DNA of 64,000 bases, from positions 2,108,001-2,172,000 of the forward strand of contig NC_019978.1 of the NCBI RefSeq assembly GCF_000328625.1, given 5' to 3'. The position numbers were made by a program, and so were the translations under genes. Positions 27,795 to 39,128 of the stretch are shown here, piece after piece; the first letter of the stretch is position 1; each line of letters starts with the position of its first letter. The notes under the pieces were generated by a model. That model was not told the origin of the DNA. It saw nothing but the letters and a program-made list of their open reading frames with translations, and did no database searches. Source of the DNA: Halobacteroides halobius DSM 5150 (GTDB lineage: Bacteria; Bacillota; Halanaerobiia; Halobacteroidales; Halobacteroidaceae).

Positions 27795-30611
27795 TTAATT
27801 ATTAATTATCTCTTCTAAGAACTGACCTGTATAAGAACCTTCAACCTTTACTATTTTCTCTGGGGTACCAGTAGCAACTACTGCCCCTCCTTTATCTCCG
27901 CCTTCAGGTCCTAAATCAATAATATGATCAGCTGATTTTATAACATCAAGATTATGCTCAATAACGATAATCGTATTACCGCCTTCTTTTAGCCGCTGTA
28001 AAACACTTAATAACTTATTGACATCTTCAAAATGAAGACCAGTTGTTGGTTCATCTAAAATATAAACTGTACTACCAGTACTACGTTTACTTAATTCTGA
28101 AGCCAATTTAACACGTTGTGCTTCTCCACCTGATAAAGTGGTCGATGGCTGTCCTAATTTCATATACCCCAAACCTACATCATATAAGGTTTGTAATCTT
28201 CGCTTAATCTTAGGAATATTCTCAAAGAACTCTACTGCTTCTTCAACTGTCATATCCAATACATCTGCTATTGTCTTATCCTTATATTTAACCTCTAGTG
28301 TCTCTCGATTATACCTCGCCCCATCACAGACTTCACAGGGAACATACACATCAGCTAAAAAGTGCATCTCAATCTGCACTATACCTTGGCCCCCACAAGA
28401 TTCACAACGTCCACCTTTAACATTAAAGCTAAACCTTCCTTTCTTATAACCTCTTTCTTGGGCCAAAGGAGTTTTCGCAAAAACATCTCTAATATAATCA
28501 AACACTTTAGTATAAGTCGCCGGATTAGAACGTGGTGTCTTACCAATTGGAGACTGGTCAATACTTACCACTTTATCTATCTTTTCTAATCCTTGTATCT
28601 GATCATGATCACCTGGTTTTAACTTAGAATCATAAAACTCTTGCATTAAACTTCGTTTTAGAGTCTTATCAATTAACGTACTCTTCCCAGAACCAGAAAC
28701 CCCTGTAATACAAGTAAAGATTCCTAAAGGAATTTCAACATCAATATCTTTCAAATTATGCTCTCTAGCTCCTTTAATCTCTAGATAATCACCACTAGGT
28801 TTAGTTCTCTCTGCTGGAACTTCTATTTTCTTCTTACCTGATAGATACTGACCAGTTAATGATTCTTCTTCTTGCTTAATTTCTTCTATCTTCCCTTGAG
28901 CCACTATCTTTCCACCATGGCGTCCTGCTCCAGGGCCAATATCAATTATTTGGTCTGCTGCTTTCATTGTATCCTCATCATGTTCAACTACTAACACAGT
29001 ATTTCCTACATCCCTAAGTTCCTGCAAAGTATTGATTAAACGTTGGTTGTCTCGTTGGTGCAAACCAATACTTGGTTCATCTAAAATATAAATTACACCA
29101 ACTAATTGAGAACCAATCTGAGTAGCTAAGCGAATCCGTTGGGCTTCACCACCAGATAAAGTTCCAGCAGAACGTCCTAGGGTTAAATATTCTAAACCAA
29201 CTTCATTTAAAAAATTAAGTCGTTGTCTAATTTCCTTTAAAATCTCGCTACCAATTACTTTGTCCTGGCCTGTTAATTGCAATTCAGAAAAAAACTGATA
29301 TGAATCACCAATCGGCATGCTTGTTACTTCAGCAATTGATTTATCTCCGACAGTTACAGCTAGACTAGCCCTATTAAGTCTTTCCCCTTCACAATTAGGA
29401 CAGGGCAGAATTGTCATATACTTCTCTAACTTCTTTTGGGCCCGATTAGAATTCTTACTTTTAAGCTTCTCTTTTAAAATAGCCAATAAACCTTTGAATT
29501 TAATCTCATGAATCTTAGTCTTACCTCTACGGTTAGTATACGGGAAAGTAACTGAACTATCATCACCATACAATAAAACATCAATAAATTCATCATCTGC
29601 CTCACCTAAAGGCTGGTCTTTATCTACCCCATATTTATCTGCTACAGCACTTACTACTTGGGGCTGAAAGCGACTTCTAGATCTACGCCAAGGTATAATT
29701 GCTCCATCATTAAGAGAACGCTCCTCATCTAAAATTAAATCTGGATCAAATTCTCGTTTGTTTCCTAAACCATCACAAACAGAACAAGCACCATAAGGAC
29801 TATTAAAAGAAAACATTCGAGGGGATAATTCTTCTAAACTAACACCACAATCTGGACAAGCAAATTGTTCACTAAATAATAAATCTTCCCCATCGATTAA
29901 ATCAATGATTACTAAGCCATCTGCTAAACCTAAAGCTGTCTCTAAAGAATCAGTTAATCTTGATTTAATATCGTCTTTCATAATTAATCTATCTACTACA
30001 ACTTCAATGGTGTGCTTCTTGTTCTTATTTAATCGAATATCCCCTGCTAAATCTCTTACTGTACCATCAATCTTAACCCGCACATACCCTTCTTGTTGCA
30101 TACTTTTCAATATATCTTGGTGCTCTCCTTTTCTACCTCTAACTACTGGGGCCAAAATCTGAAATTTAGTTCTCTCTTCTAGCTCCATTACTTGATCTAC
30201 AATCTCCTGTACAGTTTGAGAAGAAATCTCTTGGCCACACTCTGGACAATGAGGTATTCCTACTCGAGCGTATAATAATCTTAAGTAATCATAAATTTCC
30301 GTTACCGTCCCTACTGTTGAACGAGGATTCTTACTTGTCGTCTTTTGATCAATAGAAATAGAAGGAGATAAACCTTCAATATATTCTACCTTCGGTTTTT
30401 CCATTTGTCCTAAAAACTGCCTTGCATAAGCTGATAAACTCTCTACATACCTTCGTTGGCCCTCAGCATAAATAGTATCGAAAGCCAATGAAGACTTCCC
30501 TGAACCACTAAGACCAGTCAACACCACCAATTTATCACGAGGAATTTCTACATCTATATCCTGTAAATTATGCTCTCTAGCACCTTTAATTACAATCTTT
30601 TCTTGTGTCAT
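27795..30611 (-). CDS. uvrA: Excinuclease ABC subunit A
   Basis: 938 residues. DNA damage-recognising ABC ATPase of nucleotide excision repair. Both nucleotide sites are intact: Walker A GLSGSGKS and GVSGSGKST, and the signature LSGGEAQR twice. Zinc modules CPECG, CPDCG with CSVC, and CESCG with CEVC are visible. GGGGTGAC places the start at 30611 rather than ten codons upstream. It is in line with the GAF-XRE gene, the kinase and uvrC, but 148 bases separate it from the regulator. Confidence 0.97.
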   Translation of the reverse strand: MTQEKIVIKGAREHNLQDIDVEIPRDKLVVLTGLSGSGKSSLAFDTIYAEGQRRYVESLSAYARQFLGQMEKPKVEYIEGLSPSISIDQKTTSKNPRSTVGTVTEIYDYLRLLYARVGIPHCPECGQEISSQTVQEIVDQVMELEERTKFQILAPVVRGRKGEHQDILKSMQQEGYVRVKIDGTVRDLAGDIRLNKNKKHTIEVVVDRLIMKDDIKSRLTDSLETALGLADGLVIIDLIDGEDLLFSEQFACPDCGVSLEELSPRMFSFNSPYGACSVCDGLGNKREFDPDLILDEERSLNDGAIIPWRRSRSRFQPQVVSAVADKYGVDKDQPLGEADDEFIDVLLYGDDSSVTFPYTNRRGKTKIHEIKFKGLLAILKEKLKSKNSNRAQKKLEKYMTILPCPNCEGERLNRASLAVTVGDKSIAEVTSMPIGDSYQFFSELQLTGQDKVIGSEILKEIRQRLNFLNEVGLEYLTLGRSAGTLSGGEAQRIRLATQIGSQLVGVIYILDEPSIGLHQRDNQRLINTLQELRDVGNTVLVVEHDEDTMKAADQIIDIGPGAGRHGGKIVAQGKIEEIKQEEESLTGQYLSGKKKIEVPAERTKPSGDYLEIKGAREHNLKDIDVEIPLGIFTCITGVSGSGKSTLIDKTLKRSLMQEFYDSKLKPGDHDQIQGLEKIDKVVSIDQSPIGKTPRSNPATYTKVFDYIRDVFAKTPLAQERGYKKGRFSFNVKGGRCESCGGQGIVQIEMHFLADVYVPCEVCDGARYNRETLEVKYKDKTIADVLDMTVEEAVEFFENIPKIKRRLQTLYDVGLGYMKLGQPSTTLSGGEAQRVKLASELSKRSTGSTVYILDEPTTGLHFEDVNKLLSVLQRLKEGGNTIIVIEHNLDVIKSADHIIDLGPEGGDKGGAVVATGTPEKIVKVEGSYTGQFLEEIINN

Positions 30612-30767
30612 TTTTGTCACCCCATATTTTGATATTGTCAATATTATAACAATAATTATTACTACTTACAAGGGAGCTAATTACCTTTAAATTTTGAATA
30701 AAAGCAGGATTTTTAATTAATTTATTTAATTTATACTATAGACAATAGTATAAGGGATGATCTAATA

Positions 30768-31406
30768 ATGAAATTAAAACAATATAATTTACACAAAATA
30801 ATTAGCATTATTTTTAGAATTATAACAATCATAGTAATTGTGGGAAATATACTAACTCAAAATTGGTTTAATTTGTTTGTCTCATTACTTACTTTATCAA
30901 TGACCTATCTTCCTTTTATAGTAGCACAAAGAAAACACATTCATATTCCTATAGATTTCCAGATAATTATTTCTTTCTTCCTCTTTGCTTCTTTATATTT
31001 AGGAGAATTAAAAGAGTATTATTTAAAGTTTTGGTGGTGGGATTTAATGCTTCATACTTTATCGGGGATAATTTTAGGATTTATTGGTTTTATCCTAGTC
31101 TATTTTCTAAATAATGAAGAACAAATTGATGTAATCCTCAGCCCCTTATTTATTGCTATCTTTTCTTTTACCTTTGCTGTTGCAACAGGAGGATTATGGG
31201 AGATTTTTGAATTCACTATGGATTCTACTCTAGGTTTAAATATGCAAAAATCAGGACTAGTTGATACTATGTGGGATTTAATTGTTGATTCCTTAGGAGC
31301 TTTAATCACCTCATTTATTGGATGTTTATATCTTAAAATAGATGGTGGCCCTTATTTTAAGCGGTTAGTAAAACGAATTGCAGATGATAATTCCATCAAC
31401 AATTAA
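30768..31406 (+). CDS. DUF2238/YjdF-like membrane protein
   Basis: 212 residues with about six membrane helices. The motifs WWWDLMLHTLSGI and GGLWEIFEFTMDS, followed by DTMWDLIVDSLGA, are typical of the YjdF/DUF2238 family, whose acidic and histidine residues sit at helix ends. Function unknown. It is read on the plus strand, divergent from uvrA. Confidence 0.75.
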   Translation: MKLKQYNLHKIISIIFRIITIIVIVGNILTQNWFNLFVSLLTLSMTYLPFIVAQRKHIHIPIDFQIIISFFLFASLYLGELKEYYLKFWWWDLMLHTLSGIILGFIGFILVYFLNNEEQIDVILSPLFIAIFSFTFAVATGGLWEIFEFTMDSTLGLNMQKSGLVDTMWDLIVDSLGALITSFIGCLYLKIDGGPYFKRLVKRIADDNSINN

Positions 31407-31413
31407 ATTGTTT

Positions 31414-31872
31414 TCACTTCCTATTATTAATTATACTTCTAATTATAAATCCTATCCCCAATCCTAAACAAATAAATAATATTGGCAAAAAAACTGGCCC
31501 TAATAAGACACCAAAGATTCTCAATGTTGGTGAATAAATAACTCCAATTGTACCCAAATAAGATGATATAATAAAAGGTATAGCCAAATATGAGACTTGA
31601 TCCTTACTAGCAACCTGATAAGCATCCCAAATAGCAAACATATAAATACAAGGGTAAAACATTAGCCATTGATAATTAACCTGATTAATTGCAACTTCCA
31701 TATCACCATAGAAGCTAGCAATAATTGCACTATTTAAATTAGCATTTCCATTAATTAAAACTTCTAATCCAATTAATAATACACCTTTAAAATAATTTCT
31801 GTTTAATAATTGCCCAAACCCTGGTATAGCAACACTCCATAGTGCTTTCTCAACTCCATTTCCACTACTCAT
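31414..31872 (-). CDS. Small multi-pass membrane protein, unknown
   Basis: About 152 residues beginning at the ATG at 31872 (GGGAGAG upstream), with about four hydrophobic segments. The start, SVAIPGFGQLLNRNYFKGVLL, resembles the GxGQ-containing first helix of TM2-like proteins, but the rest is not recognised. It overlaps no gene and lies 47 bases after the next membrane gene. Confidence 0.6.
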   Translation of the reverse strand: MSSGNGVEKALWSVAIPGFGQLLNRNYFKGVLLIGLEVLINGNANLNSAIIASFYGDMEVAINQVNYQWLMFYPCIYMFAIWDAYQVASKDQVSYLAIPFIISSYLGTIGVIYSPTLRIFGVLLGPVFLPILFICLGLGIGFIIRSIINNRK

Positions 31873-31918
31873 CTTATCTCTCCCTATTCTTATCTTCTTA
31901 TTAATTAACAACTCCTAG

Positions 31919-32401
31919 TTAAGTAAATAAACTATCCATATCTCTTTTCCAGTCATTAAACCATAAATAAAAAACTAACCAAATAAACCAACTGGCAAAC
32001 CATAATATATAAGAATGATACCACCGATATCCATTACGATAATCCAATAATCGAGTAAACCTTTCAATCGGAAGTTCAACTAACATTAAGACAGTTGTCC
32101 AAATAAAGGCCCACCATAATTGCTCTCTAAATCTAAGTGGACAATATCTGACCCAAATCATTGCCATAATTGGAACTACTATCATATTAACCACTATTGA
32201 AATATCGTCTACTAAAGAAAATAATTTCCACTGATGATTATAGTGCCACAAGTTAAAATAAATCGCAATATAACACCATAAGTTAGCATATAAACTAGCA
32301 AACAAAGCCACTGGGACATACTTCTTCATTCCTTTTCTTGTTAAAAATAATATAGCTACAGCAATAAAAATTGATCCATACTGAATTAAATATTCTATCA
32401 C
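31919..32401 (-). CDS. CBO0543-family membrane protein
   Basis: 160 residues with five predicted membrane helices and many tryptophans (NLWHYNHQWKL, WWAFIWT). The pattern fits the CBO0543 family of clostridial and bacillar membrane proteins with unknown function. The protein at 39965 has a related layout. Followed by the small membrane gene at 31414. Confidence 0.6.
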   Translation of the reverse strand: MIEYLIQYGSIFIAVAILFLTRKGMKKYVPVALFASLYANLWCYIAIYFNLWHYNHQWKLFSLVDDISIVVNMIVVPIMAMIWVRYCPLRFREQLWWAFIWTTVLMLVELPIERFTRLLDYRNGYRWYHSYILWFASWFIWLVFYLWFNDWKRDMDSLFT

Positions 32402-32544
32402 ATTATTTCCCCCTCATCATATAGTACATAATTTATTTTGGCCCTTTCTAACCTCACTACACTTGGTAATTACTTGCAAACGACAACATTCTACAAAAAA
32501 GAACATTAATCTCTAAAATAAAACAGAATATGCTATCAAAAAAT

Positions 32545-32578
32545 AGCAGTGGTGCTGGTTTAAACCAGCACCACTGCT
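32545..32578 (-). terminator. Terminator of thrC
   Basis: A perfect 17-bp palindrome beginning AGCAGTGGTGCTGG, followed on the minus strand by an AT-rich run, 7 bases after the thrC stop. Confidence 0.8.
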
Positions 32579-32585
32579 AAAAAAT

Positions 32586-34079
32586 TTATTCTATCTCTAA
32601 AATATCCTTTACTTCCGCTTTAATCCCTTCACTACTAGACTTGCGATTATGTCTAACCTCTTGTTGATCTAAGTCTTTAAGTCCTTGATGAATCTTCAGG
32701 CCAGAGACTTCTTTTAATTTAGCTAAAATTTCAAATTCATCTTTTAGCTTATTTTCACCTTCTAGTGCTTGTAATACTGCTTTACTAAATTTATATGGGT
32801 TTGCTGTAGATGCAATAATTGTTGACGTTTGATCATTAGTATCTGCCTTGTACTTTTGGTAGGACTTAACTCCTACTGCAGTATGGGTGTCAAGAGTATA
32901 GTTATATCTTTTAAATACCTGATTAATAGTCTCTAGCGTCTCTTCTTCTGTAGCATAATAACCACTAAAGACCTGCTTAATCTCTGCTTTAGTCTCCTGG
33001 TCAACCTTAAACTTTCCTTCATCTTGCAATTGCTGATACCACTTATTAACTTTAGCAGCATCATGACCCGTTACCTCAAATAAAAACCGCTCTAAATTAG
33101 ATGAAATTAAGATATCCATTGAAGGACTAATAGTCTGTTTAAAACTACGGTTAATATCATAAACTCCTGTCTTAAGAAAATCAGTTAAAACATTATTATC
33201 ATTAGAAGCACAAATAAATTGATTGACTGGTAGCCCCATTTGATAAGCATAATAAGCTGCTAAAATATTCCCAAAGTTACCTGTAGGAACACTAATATTT
33301 ATTTTATCTTCTTCTTCTAACTCATTATTGCTTAATAAATTAGCATAAGCTACAAAATAGTAAATAATTTGTGGTAATAAACGTCCCCAGTTAATTGAAT
33401 TTGCAGAAGAGAACTGATACCCTTCAGTTTCTAATAATTCTTTAAATTCCTGATCAGCAAAGATTTCTTTGACTGTACTTTGACAATCATCAAAATTTCC
33501 TTCAACAGCTACTACTGCAGTATTATCTCCTTTAGTAGTTATCATCTGTCTTTCTTGGACTTTACTGACACCTTCGTCCGGATAGAAAACAATAATCTCA
33601 ATACCGTCTACATCCTTAAATCCTTCTAAAGCAGCCTTACCTGTATCCCCAGAAGTTGCTACCAAAATAACAACTTCTTCCTCTAATTCTACCTTTTCAA
33701 TTGCCTTAGCAAGCAAATAAGGCATAATTTGTAAAGCCATATCCTTAAAGGCAGCGGTTGGCCCGTGCCATAATTCTAAAATATACTGCTCATCTAACTT
33801 AACTACAGGCGTTATTTCTTCAACCGTAAAATTATCTTGATTATAAGCAGCATTAACAACTTCCTCTATTTCATCCGCTGTATAATCAGTTAAAAACTCC
33901 TTTAATACTTGACAAGCAATTTCTTGATAAGTATTATCTTTCATACCATAGATTTCTTCTTCACTAAAAGTTGGAATTTGCTGAGGAACAAATAATCCTC
34001 CTGTTGGTACCATCCCTAATTGAATTACTTCAGCCGCACTTACTTGTTTATAATTCCCACGAGTACTAATATACTTCAT
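32586..34079 (-). CDS. thrC: Threonine synthase
   Basis: 497 residues, the long form. PLP enzyme converting O-phosphohomoserine to threonine. An N-terminal extension (MKYISTRGNYKQVSAAEVI) is typical of this form. The PLP lysine is in GPTAAFKDMALQ near 112, and the phosphate loop is VATSGDTGKAALEGF. No other threonine gene is adjacent. Single gene with a strong terminator. Confidence 0.95.
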   Translation of the reverse strand: MKYISTRGNYKQVSAAEVIQLGMVPTGGLFVPQQIPTFSEEEIYGMKDNTYQEIACQVLKEFLTDYTADEIEEVVNAAYNQDNFTVEEITPVVKLDEQYILELWHGPTAAFKDMALQIMPYLLAKAIEKVELEEEVVILVATSGDTGKAALEGFKDVDGIEIIVFYPDEGVSKVQERQMITTKGDNTAVVAVEGNFDDCQSTVKEIFADQEFKELLETEGYQFSSANSINWGRLLPQIIYYFVAYANLLSNNELEEEDKINISVPTGNFGNILAAYYAYQMGLPVNQFICASNDNNVLTDFLKTGVYDINRSFKQTISPSMDILISSNLERFLFEVTGHDAAKVNKWYQQLQDEGKFKVDQETKAEIKQVFSGYYATEEETLETINQVFKRYNYTLDTHTAVGVKSYQKYKADTNDQTSTIIASTANPYKFSKAVLQALEGENKLKDEFEILAKLKEVSGLKIHQGLKDLDQQEVRHNRKSSSEGIKAEVKDILEIE

Positions 34080-34193
34080 CCTACTCCATCCTTTCTACTC
34101 TAGTTTGTCCTATTATATCAGAGGTGCTAAAGTATTAAAAGTTCCAATCTAAAAAGCCTTTCTTTTATTAGATAAGAACTTCTTTTTTATATT

Positions 34194-34862
34194 TTAATAT
34201 GTACCCTCTAATCTTTGCGTTAATCTTCTTCCTATCTCCTTAAGCCTAATTACTATATTTCCACCTTTAGAAATTTTTTCTGGATGTTGGTTATCTAAGC
34301 CTGGAATTTTATCATCCTTAATATTAAGTGGCAAATCATAAATTTCTGCTAATCCACCGACTGAACATTCATCTCCATAACCACAACTAAAACAAGCATA
34401 CTCTCCTTGGATTTCTACCTTAGTTGTTATTTCAATTCTTGCATCGGTATAAAAGTTAGTTATATCTGTTATCACAGCACTTGAATCTCCATCCCCGCTT
34501 ACTCCTATGACAACTCCGAGTTTACCATCTAACGGAAAATGTTTATTATGTCGTGTACTAAAACAAACTCGCTCCCAAAAAGCTCGACCTTTTGCATTCA
34601 TTCCTTCCCAATACTCTGGAGCCCCAAATATAATTCCACTTGCTTCTTTCATTTCTTTTAAAATCTGATTTAATTTATCATCCTTAATACATCTGTGACT
34701 CTCAATACAGCTATTACAAGCATCACAAGTTAATATTTCAAAATTAGAAAGAGAATAAAATTGATAAGCTAATCCACTAGCCTCTAAAATAGTTTTGATA
34801 GCTCTTTCAGTTACCCTATCTTTTCTTCCAGCACTGATACCTATTATATTTTTTTCACTCAT
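34194..34862 (-). CDS. Iron-sulfur flavoprotein (NADPH-dependent FMN reductase fold)
   Basis: 222 residues. The flavodoxin-like start GISAGRKDRVTERAI is followed near 47 by CDACNSCIESHRC, the compact cysteine motif binding a 4Fe-4S cluster in Isf-type proteins. The FMN loop FGAPEYWEGMNAKGRAFWERV is present. Found in strict anaerobes, where it transfers electrons or handles oxygen species. GGAGGT precedes the ATG. Confidence 0.85.
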   Translation of the reverse strand: MSEKNIIGISAGRKDRVTERAIKTILEASGLAYQFYSLSNFEILTCDACNSCIESHRCIKDDKLNQILKEMKEASGIIFGAPEYWEGMNAKGRAFWERVCFSTRHNKHFPLDGKLGVVIGVSGDGDSSAVITDITNFYTDARIEITTKVEIQGEYACFSCGYGDECSVGGLAEIYDLPLNIKDDKIPGLDNQHPEKISKGGNIVIRLKEIGRRLTQRLEGTY

Positions 34863-35066
34863 CCTTTACCTCCTTTGATTTCTCAACATAAGAATACTAT
34901 TTTTAATATTAATTAGCAAATCATTCTTTATATCCAAACATAAAAACAACCCTAATTTGATAACTAAACCTAAACCTTCTTTCCTAGAGGACAAACCACG
35001 TAATACATTTTTCAAAACATCTAGGCCTTAGTAGCAAAACTAATTTATTATTATCTACAAATAAAA

Positions 35067-35088
35067 GCCCTGCATCTGATTGCAGAGC
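35067..35088 (-). terminator. Terminator of the PRD regulator gene
   Basis: An 8-bp stem (GCTCTGCA with TGCAGGGC, one G-T pair) is followed on the minus strand by TTTTATTT, after the stop at 35116. Confidence 0.8.
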
Positions 35089-35115
35089 CAACCTTTTTTA
35101 AAATAAACATTATAA

Positions 35116-37347
35116 TTAATTTAACATTTCTTCTATTTTAGTTATAACATCTTTTGGTCTATCTACTGTCAACATTTTTTCTACAAAATCATATTCATCA
35201 ATTAATTTCAATAGTTCAGATAAAGCAGACAGATGAGAAACTTCATCTATCGGAGCTAGGGTGAAGATTAGATGAACCGGATCATAATCATGACCAAAAT
35301 TAACTCCTTCTTTGATAACTCCTAACCCCATACTCTTATTTACAACTCCATCTTCGGGTCTAGCATGTATTAAACTAATATGAGGTGCGATTACTACATA
35401 AGCACCTTTTTCTTCAACAATTTCTATTGTTCGGTCAACATATTCTTCTAGTATATGACCCTGATCTACTAAAGGCTTTCCTGCTACTTTAACCCCTGTT
35501 CTCCAATTATCTATCTTATCAATTACTGCTACATTATTTGCAGTTAACAATTCTAATAATCCTGTACCACTTTCTTCTATACTTTGGGTATCAGCTGTAT
35601 CATCTACTTTATCTAAAACTTTAACTTCTTTAGAAGCAAAAAAATCTTTTAAATCTTTTTTTAGTCCCTCTTTATCTCCTACAATTGCTTCTCGTTCTAT
35701 AACCTCAATTACTTCTTCAATCGCAAAAGAATAATCTCTTTGCAATTGAGAGTTCTCATTAGCTTCAATAGCATCAAAAACATCTTGTTTACTATGAATA
35801 ATTGCTTTAATATTTTTCTTATCTTCTTGACTTAATAACGGGTTAACCTGTAATACTAAAACATCATCAATATCTAAAGGAATAGTTGTAATAATTAAAT
35901 CAATATTTTCTAAATCAACTTCATTATTCTCTAATTGAATCACAGAAAAAACATCACAAATTTTAATCTCAGAAAATTCTTTATTCAATCTAGAAGATAA
36001 CAAATTAGTTGTTCCCACTCCACTTGAACAAACTAAGACTACCCTTAATTTTCTACTAGATTGTAAAGATTTACTTCTCTCTAAAGCAGCTCCAAGATGA
36101 AGAGTAATATATCCAACTTCATCTGAACTAATTTCTTTTTGAAATTTACTCTGTAATATTTTAGTTGCTCTTTTAGCTGCTTTAAATATTTCTCGATACT
36201 TACTTTTAACATCTAATAGTAAAGGATTTTTTAGTGGCAAGTCATACTTTATGCGATTAATAGTTGGTTTTAAATGTAATGCTAAACCAATTATTAACTG
36301 AGTATCATCAATTAATTTAACCCCTAAATAATCCTCAGCCACTTTAACCATTTCTTTAGTTAAAATAATTAATTCTTGATCTAAATCTTCATCGACAAGC
36401 TTTTCATAATCATCATCACCTATTTTTTGCCATAATTTAGCTCCCATTAAATGTAAAGTGACATAACCTAACTCCGAATCAGGAATGCTTATTTCAAAAA
36501 TTTGCTCCATGATCTTTCCTATCTTCTTAGCTATCTTATACTCATCGCTTTTTTTAATAATCTCTAAGCGTTCCTTAGGTAACTGAATATCTTTACCTTC
36601 TAATAATCTACTGATTGCTAAAGCTAAATGAACTAATAAACTAGCATAAGCTTCATCAGCAAATTGAAATCCTAATTGCTTTTCAGCAAATGAAATTACA
36701 CTTTCAATCTTAGTTAAATCAATATCAGATACTAATTTATCAAATTCTTTAAAAAATCCTGGCTCTAAATTTCTATTTTCTAATGCTTTTTTCTGAATCT
36801 GTCGTAATAAACCAACTAATTCCTTTTCATTTGCTGTTTCTTCTAAAACATTCATCATTGCATGTCTAATATCTATCTCTTCACCTTTTATTTCTAAACC
36901 ATAATTTGTCTTTCTAATCAGTGTTAAATTATGATTTGATAACCATTCTTCAACTTTATCTAGATCTTTAATTATTGTTGATTTACTAATACGTAACATT
37001 ACCTCTAATTCTTTAATAATAATCGGTTCATTAGCTTGAAATAGTCTAAATAAAATTAAATGCTGGCGTTCTTTAGGAGATAAAACTCGTTCAAGCCCAT
37101 GAATATCCACTAATTCATTTTGAATTTTATTTAACTCTTCTTCTTCTCCCTCTAAATAAACTCCAACTCGTCTTTTTCTTATTAATTCAGCATCATAGGA
37201 AGAGATACTAGATTCTATATCATCTAGATCATACCTAATTGTTCTACTACTAACATTAAATTTATCCGCTAACTGTTTAATAGAGACTGCTTTCTCTTGG
37301 TTAATTAAATATTTTAATAATTGACAAACCCGTGGCTTCAAACTCAA
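35116..37347 (-). CDS. PRD-domain transcriptional activator with EIIB and EIIA domains
   Basis: 743 residues. Domains in order: HTH (about 15-55, LADKFNVSSRTIRYDLDDIE) and a second helix-turn-helix (near 105-150); two PTS regulation domains (about 185-290 and 300-405); an EIIB-like domain (cysteine in VVLVCSSGVGTTNL near 430); and EIIA (histidine in IHARPEDGV near 660). This is the MtlR/LicR layout: PTS components phosphorylate the protein and set its activity. It sits next to ulaABC, so it probably controls that transporter. Confidence 0.9.
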   Translation of the reverse strand: MSLKPRVCQLLKYLINQEKAVSIKQLADKFNVSSRTIRYDLDDIESSISSYDAELIRKRRVGVYLEGEEEELNKIQNELVDIHGLERVLSPKERQHLILFRLFQANEPIIIKELEVMLRISKSTIIKDLDKVEEWLSNHNLTLIRKTNYGLEIKGEEIDIRHAMMNVLEETANEKELVGLLRQIQKKALENRNLEPGFFKEFDKLVSDIDLTKIESVISFAEKQLGFQFADEAYASLLVHLALAISRLLEGKDIQLPKERLEIIKKSDEYKIAKKIGKIMEQIFEISIPDSELGYVTLHLMGAKLWQKIGDDDYEKLVDEDLDQELIILTKEMVKVAEDYLGVKLIDDTQLIIGLALHLKPTINRIKYDLPLKNPLLLDVKSKYREIFKAAKRATKILQSKFQKEISSDEVGYITLHLGAALERSKSLQSSRKLRVVLVCSSGVGTTNLLSSRLNKEFSEIKICDVFSVIQLENNEVDLENIDLIITTIPLDIDDVLVLQVNPLLSQEDKKNIKAIIHSKQDVFDAIEANENSQLQRDYSFAIEEVIEVIEREAIVGDKEGLKKDLKDFFASKEVKVLDKVDDTADTQSIEESGTGLLELLTANNVAVIDKIDNWRTGVKVAGKPLVDQGHILEEYVDRTIEIVEEKGAYVVIAPHISLIHARPEDGVVNKSMGLGVIKEGVNFGHDYDPVHLIFTLAPIDEVSHLSALSELLKLIDEYDFVEKMLTVDRPKDVITKIEEMLN

Positions 37348-37379
37348 TTTCTTACCTCCTCACATTCTTTAAAGGGAAA

Positions 37380-37405
37380 AGCTCTTGTAATTAATTACAA
37401 GAGCT
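37380..37405 (-). terminator. Terminator after ulaA
   Basis: A perfect 13-bp palindrome (AGCTCTTGTAATT) is followed on the minus strand by TTCCC. It lies about 110 bases after ulaA and 33 bases before the regulator gene. Confidence 0.65.
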
Positions 37406-37511
37406 TTATAACAATTCTGATCAGATTTTTATAGTAATATTATTTCAGAAGCACTTACTCCAAGTCTTCTATACTAATAATCCTAGTTCCTCCCTTTTTA
37501 TTACTAATTAA

Positions 37512-38777
37512 CTAATTAATTAATTTAGCTATTGTTCCAATAATAATACCTACAACTCCAAAATCTGCATCCCCAAAAGTAGTATTAGCAAAACCTAACT
37601 TTCCTAACACCGGAAGTAATAAAGCAGGTAAGAAAGTTATTAATAATCCATTAGCAAAAGAACCAAAAATGGCTCCTTTTTTACCTCCAGTAGCATTACC
37701 AAATACTCCTGCAGTAGCTCCAGTAAAGAAATGTGGTACTAATCCTGGAATGATTATAGATAATCCTATTGGTCCTAGTAAAAACATTCCTACAATTCCA
37801 CCTAGGAAACTAAATAGGAAACCAATAGTTACAGCTGTTGGAGCAAAGTTAAAGGTAACTGGACAATCTAAAGCTGGTTTAGCATCTGGAACTACTCTTT
37901 CACCGATTCCTTCAAAGGCTGGAACAATTTCTCCTAAAATCATTCTTACACCTGACATGATAATACTGACTCCTGCAGCAAACGTAATCCCTTGCATTAC
38001 AGCAAACATAAACAAGCTCTGATCTCCTGCATATTCGCTAACAATTTCTGGACCGGCTTTAAAAACAATAATTAAAAAGATAACTATCATAGTTAAAGCG
38101 GTAGATAATAATGATTCTTTTAAAAAACCTAATGACTTTGGAACTTCAATATCTTCTGTAGTATCTTCTGGGTCTCCTACTAAACTACCAATAAAGCCAG
38201 CTGTAATATAACCTGTTGTTCCAAAGTGTCCTAGAGCGATATCATCACTACCAGTTACATCTTTCATATATATATCTGCTAATGCAGGCATTAAGACCAT
38301 TAAAAAGCCTAATATTGTTGACCCTACAATTACTAATGGAGCTCCTGTTAAACCTGCAGTTCCTAATACTGCTGCCAATAAAGCGGCCATAAAGAAAGTA
38401 TGATGTCCTGTTAAAAATACATACTTTAAAGGAGTAAAACGAGCATAAGCTAAATTAGCTAGAAAACCAAAGCCCATAATCAAAGCTGTTTCTTTTCCTA
38501 ATGTCTTCTGAGCCATAGCTACTATAGCCTCATTAGTTGGAATCACACCATGAATATTGAAGGCTTCTCTAATTATTGGCCCGAAGTTATTTAAGCTTTC
38601 AATTAAAACCCCTGCTCCTGCTCCCAAAATAACAAAACCAATAATACTCTTTAACGTCCCGGACATAATTTCAGAAAAATGTTTCTTAGAAGCTATCAAA
38701 CCAATGCAAGCCATTAATCCTACCAAAACAGCTGGTTCACTTAATACATCGTTAACTAAAAAATTTAAAAATCCCAT
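37512..38777 (-). CDS. ulaA: PTS EIIC, ascorbate (Ula) family
   Basis: 421 residues with about ten membrane helices, somewhat shorter than the roughly 465 of E. coli UlaA. Conserved phrases include GFGFLANLAYARFTPLKYVFLTGHHTFFM and TFNFAPTAVTIGFLFS. Transports ascorbate or a related sugar acid. The membrane subunit is the last gene of ulaC-ulaB-ulaA. No ascorbate-degrading genes lie next to it, so the substrate is only family-based. Confidence 0.88.
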   Translation of the reverse strand: MGFLNFLVNDVLSEPAVLVGLMACIGLIASKKHFSEIMSGTLKSIIGFVILGAGAGVLIESLNNFGPIIREAFNIHGVIPTNEAIVAMAQKTLGKETALIMGFGFLANLAYARFTPLKYVFLTGHHTFFMAALLAAVLGTAGLTGAPLVIVGSTILGFLMVLMPALADIYMKDVTGSDDIALGHFGTTGYITAGFIGSLVGDPEDTTEDIEVPKSLGFLKESLLSTALTMIVIFLIIVFKAGPEIVSEYAGDQSLFMFAVMQGITFAAGVSIIMSGVRMILGEIVPAFEGIGERVVPDAKPALDCPVTFNFAPTAVTIGFLFSFLGGIVGMFLLGPIGLSIIIPGLVPHFFTGATAGVFGNATGGKKGAIFGSFANGLLITFLPALLLPVLGKLGFANTTFGDADFGVVGIIIGTIAKLIN

Positions 38778-38843
38778 TTTTATTCCCCCTTGTTTTTGAA
38801 ATAAATTATTATATTTCTTATTTTATTATTAAATAATAGAGTT

Positions 38844-39110
38844 CTAAGAAATATAATCCATAATTTTTTCTTTAATTTCATTTTTATCAGCCATATTCTT
38901 AATTGCAATTACTTCAGCAGAATGACCTTCTAATTGCTGGGCAATCTCTGGCGCAGCTATGATAATATCTGCACTTTCACCTTTAGCACTACTAACATCA
39001 CTCACTTCAACAGTTCCCTCTATTCCTTCAGCCTTAAGAACCTTCTCAGCAGCCATTTTTAACATTAAACTACTTCCTAGTCCCATTCCACAAACAGCTA
39101 AAATCTTCAT
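38844..39110 (-). CDS. ulaB: PTS EIIB, ascorbate (Ula) family
   Basis: 88 residues. The phosphocysteine lies in LAVCGMGLGSSLM near residue 6, inside the P-loop-like turn of this EIIB class. It passes phosphate from UlaC to the incoming sugar in UlaA. Spaced 18 bases from ulaC. Confidence 0.9.
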   Translation of the reverse strand: MKILAVCGMGLGSSLMLKMAAEKVLKAEGIEGTVEVSDVSSAKGESADIIIAAPEIAQQLEGHSAEVIAIKNMADKNEIKEKIMDYIS

Positions 39111-39128
39111 TTACACTCCTCCTTTTTA